From the NCBI GenBank assembly GCA_017433825.1, contig JAFRGL010000018.1, forward strand, positions 1 through 64,000: a DNA stretch of 64,000 nt, given 5' to 3'. Below are positions 63,755 through 64,000 of the stretch, in pieces. Every line of letters begins with the position of its first letter. The first letter of the stretch is position 1. The position numbers were made by a program, and so were the translations under genes. The notes under the pieces are model-generated. The model was not told where the DNA came from. It made no database searches and worked only from the letters and a program-made list of their open reading frames with translations. This DNA is from Eubacterium sp. (GTDB taxonomy: Bacteria; Bacillota; Clostridia; Lachnospirales; Lachnospiraceae).

Positions 63755-64000
63755 TCAGCAATCTGCCTGCAAGCGCATCTCCTCATACAGCTTCCGGCAG
63801 TTTTCCCGGTTGTCATCCGCAAGGATGGCGGTAAGCTTTTCCCAGGTTCCGGTTTCTGCCGCCAGCGCGGTAAGCATGGGCGAAAAGCGCCTGCCTTCCT
63901 GCTCCAGTATATCCGACAGCAGCTCTGCCGTATCCTTTTTCCGGTTTTCCATCAGGTATACAGCCAGGGCCGCCACGTCCGTCATCTGCCGGTACGGTGA
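63755..64000 (-). CDS. Partial uncharacterised protein, cut by window edge
   Basis: The open frame continues to the right edge without a stop, so the N-terminus is missing; at least 82 codons are present. The visible C-terminus is helical and charged (MENRKKDTAELLSDILEQEG, DDNRENCRKLYEEMRLQADC) with no membrane helix. A terminator follows at 63651-63684. I do not recognise the family. Confidence 0.6.
   Translation of the reverse strand, partial: SPYRQMTDVAALAVYLMENRKKDTAELLSDILEQEGRRFSPMLTALAAETGTWEKLTAILADDNRENCRKLYEEMRLQADC

Noticed and set aside
1-64000. tRNA, rRNA, insertion sequence or prophage genes
   Set aside because: No T-arm/acceptor patterns, rRNA cores, transposase, integrase or phage structural motifs were noticed on either strand; a tRNAscan or Infernal run would settle the RNA genes.

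Overview
The window looks like a chromosomal segment of an anaerobic, fairly GC-rich Clostridia bacterium, most likely Lachnospiraceae. Evidence: a pyruvate:ferredoxin oxidoreductase, ferredoxin-type aldo/keto reductases, an acetogen-type methylene-THF reductase (MetF/MetV/RnfC2), a cobalamin riboswitch, BspA-type leucine-rich repeats, a lysyl-tRNA synthetase with an extra tRNA-binding domain, and small proteins typical of that family. Ribosome-binding sites are AGGAGG-like, and many promoters are TTGACA-17-TATAAT types. I see no rRNA, tRNA, CRISPR array, insertion sequence or prophage.

Layout. 1-8.6 kb (minus strand): SRAP protein, YgjP-type metallopeptidase, six-hairpin glycosidase, small HTH regulator and URO-D family protein, apparently one operon; then ThrH, a radical SAM protein, an Fe-S aldo/keto reductase and a lipoprotein. 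8.8-12.5 kb (plus): a folate/one-carbon operon with a MetV-RnfC2 fusion, a second MetV and MetF, behind a leader with a terminator-like hairpin. 12.5-19.3 kb (minus): a cobalamin-riboswitch-controlled peptide/nickel-type ABC importer whose operon ends in a MATE gene broken by an internal deletion. 19.4-21.4 kb: STAS-kinase fusion plus HAD phosphatase, divergent from PFOR (21.6-25.2 kb). 25.3-29.1 kb: 5'-nucleotidase-type lipoprotein, MBL hydrolase, aldo/keto reductase.

29.1-49.8 kb is the accessory, signalling-rich part. A five-gene minus-strand set encodes a REC/GGDEF-like/EAL protein, three hybrid histidine kinases (one with a one-base frameshift) and a lone sugar-type binding lipoprotein. 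Upstream lie two adjacent TIR-membrane-propeller proteins, the second with a degenerate TIR domain, and an alkylguanine-DNA alkyltransferase. Divergent from these are a PAS-CPBP membrane protein and a leucine-rich-repeat lipoprotein ending in a putative ADP-ribosyltransferase domain.

49.9-64 kb is housekeeping, all minus strand: greA-lysS; an operon of rRNA/tRNA methyltransferase, polysaccharide deacetylase-like protein, argF, birA, a small acidic protein and dusB; then acyl-ACP thioesterase, cvfB-like and dnaE; and a partial gene at the right edge.

The most interesting points are the duplicated MetV in the methylene-THF reductase operon, the active/inactive TIR pair, the surface LRR-ADP-ribosyltransferase beside a PAS-CPBP protein, and the cobalamin-controlled ABC importer. 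Functions are inferred from motifs read by eye; no database search was possible.
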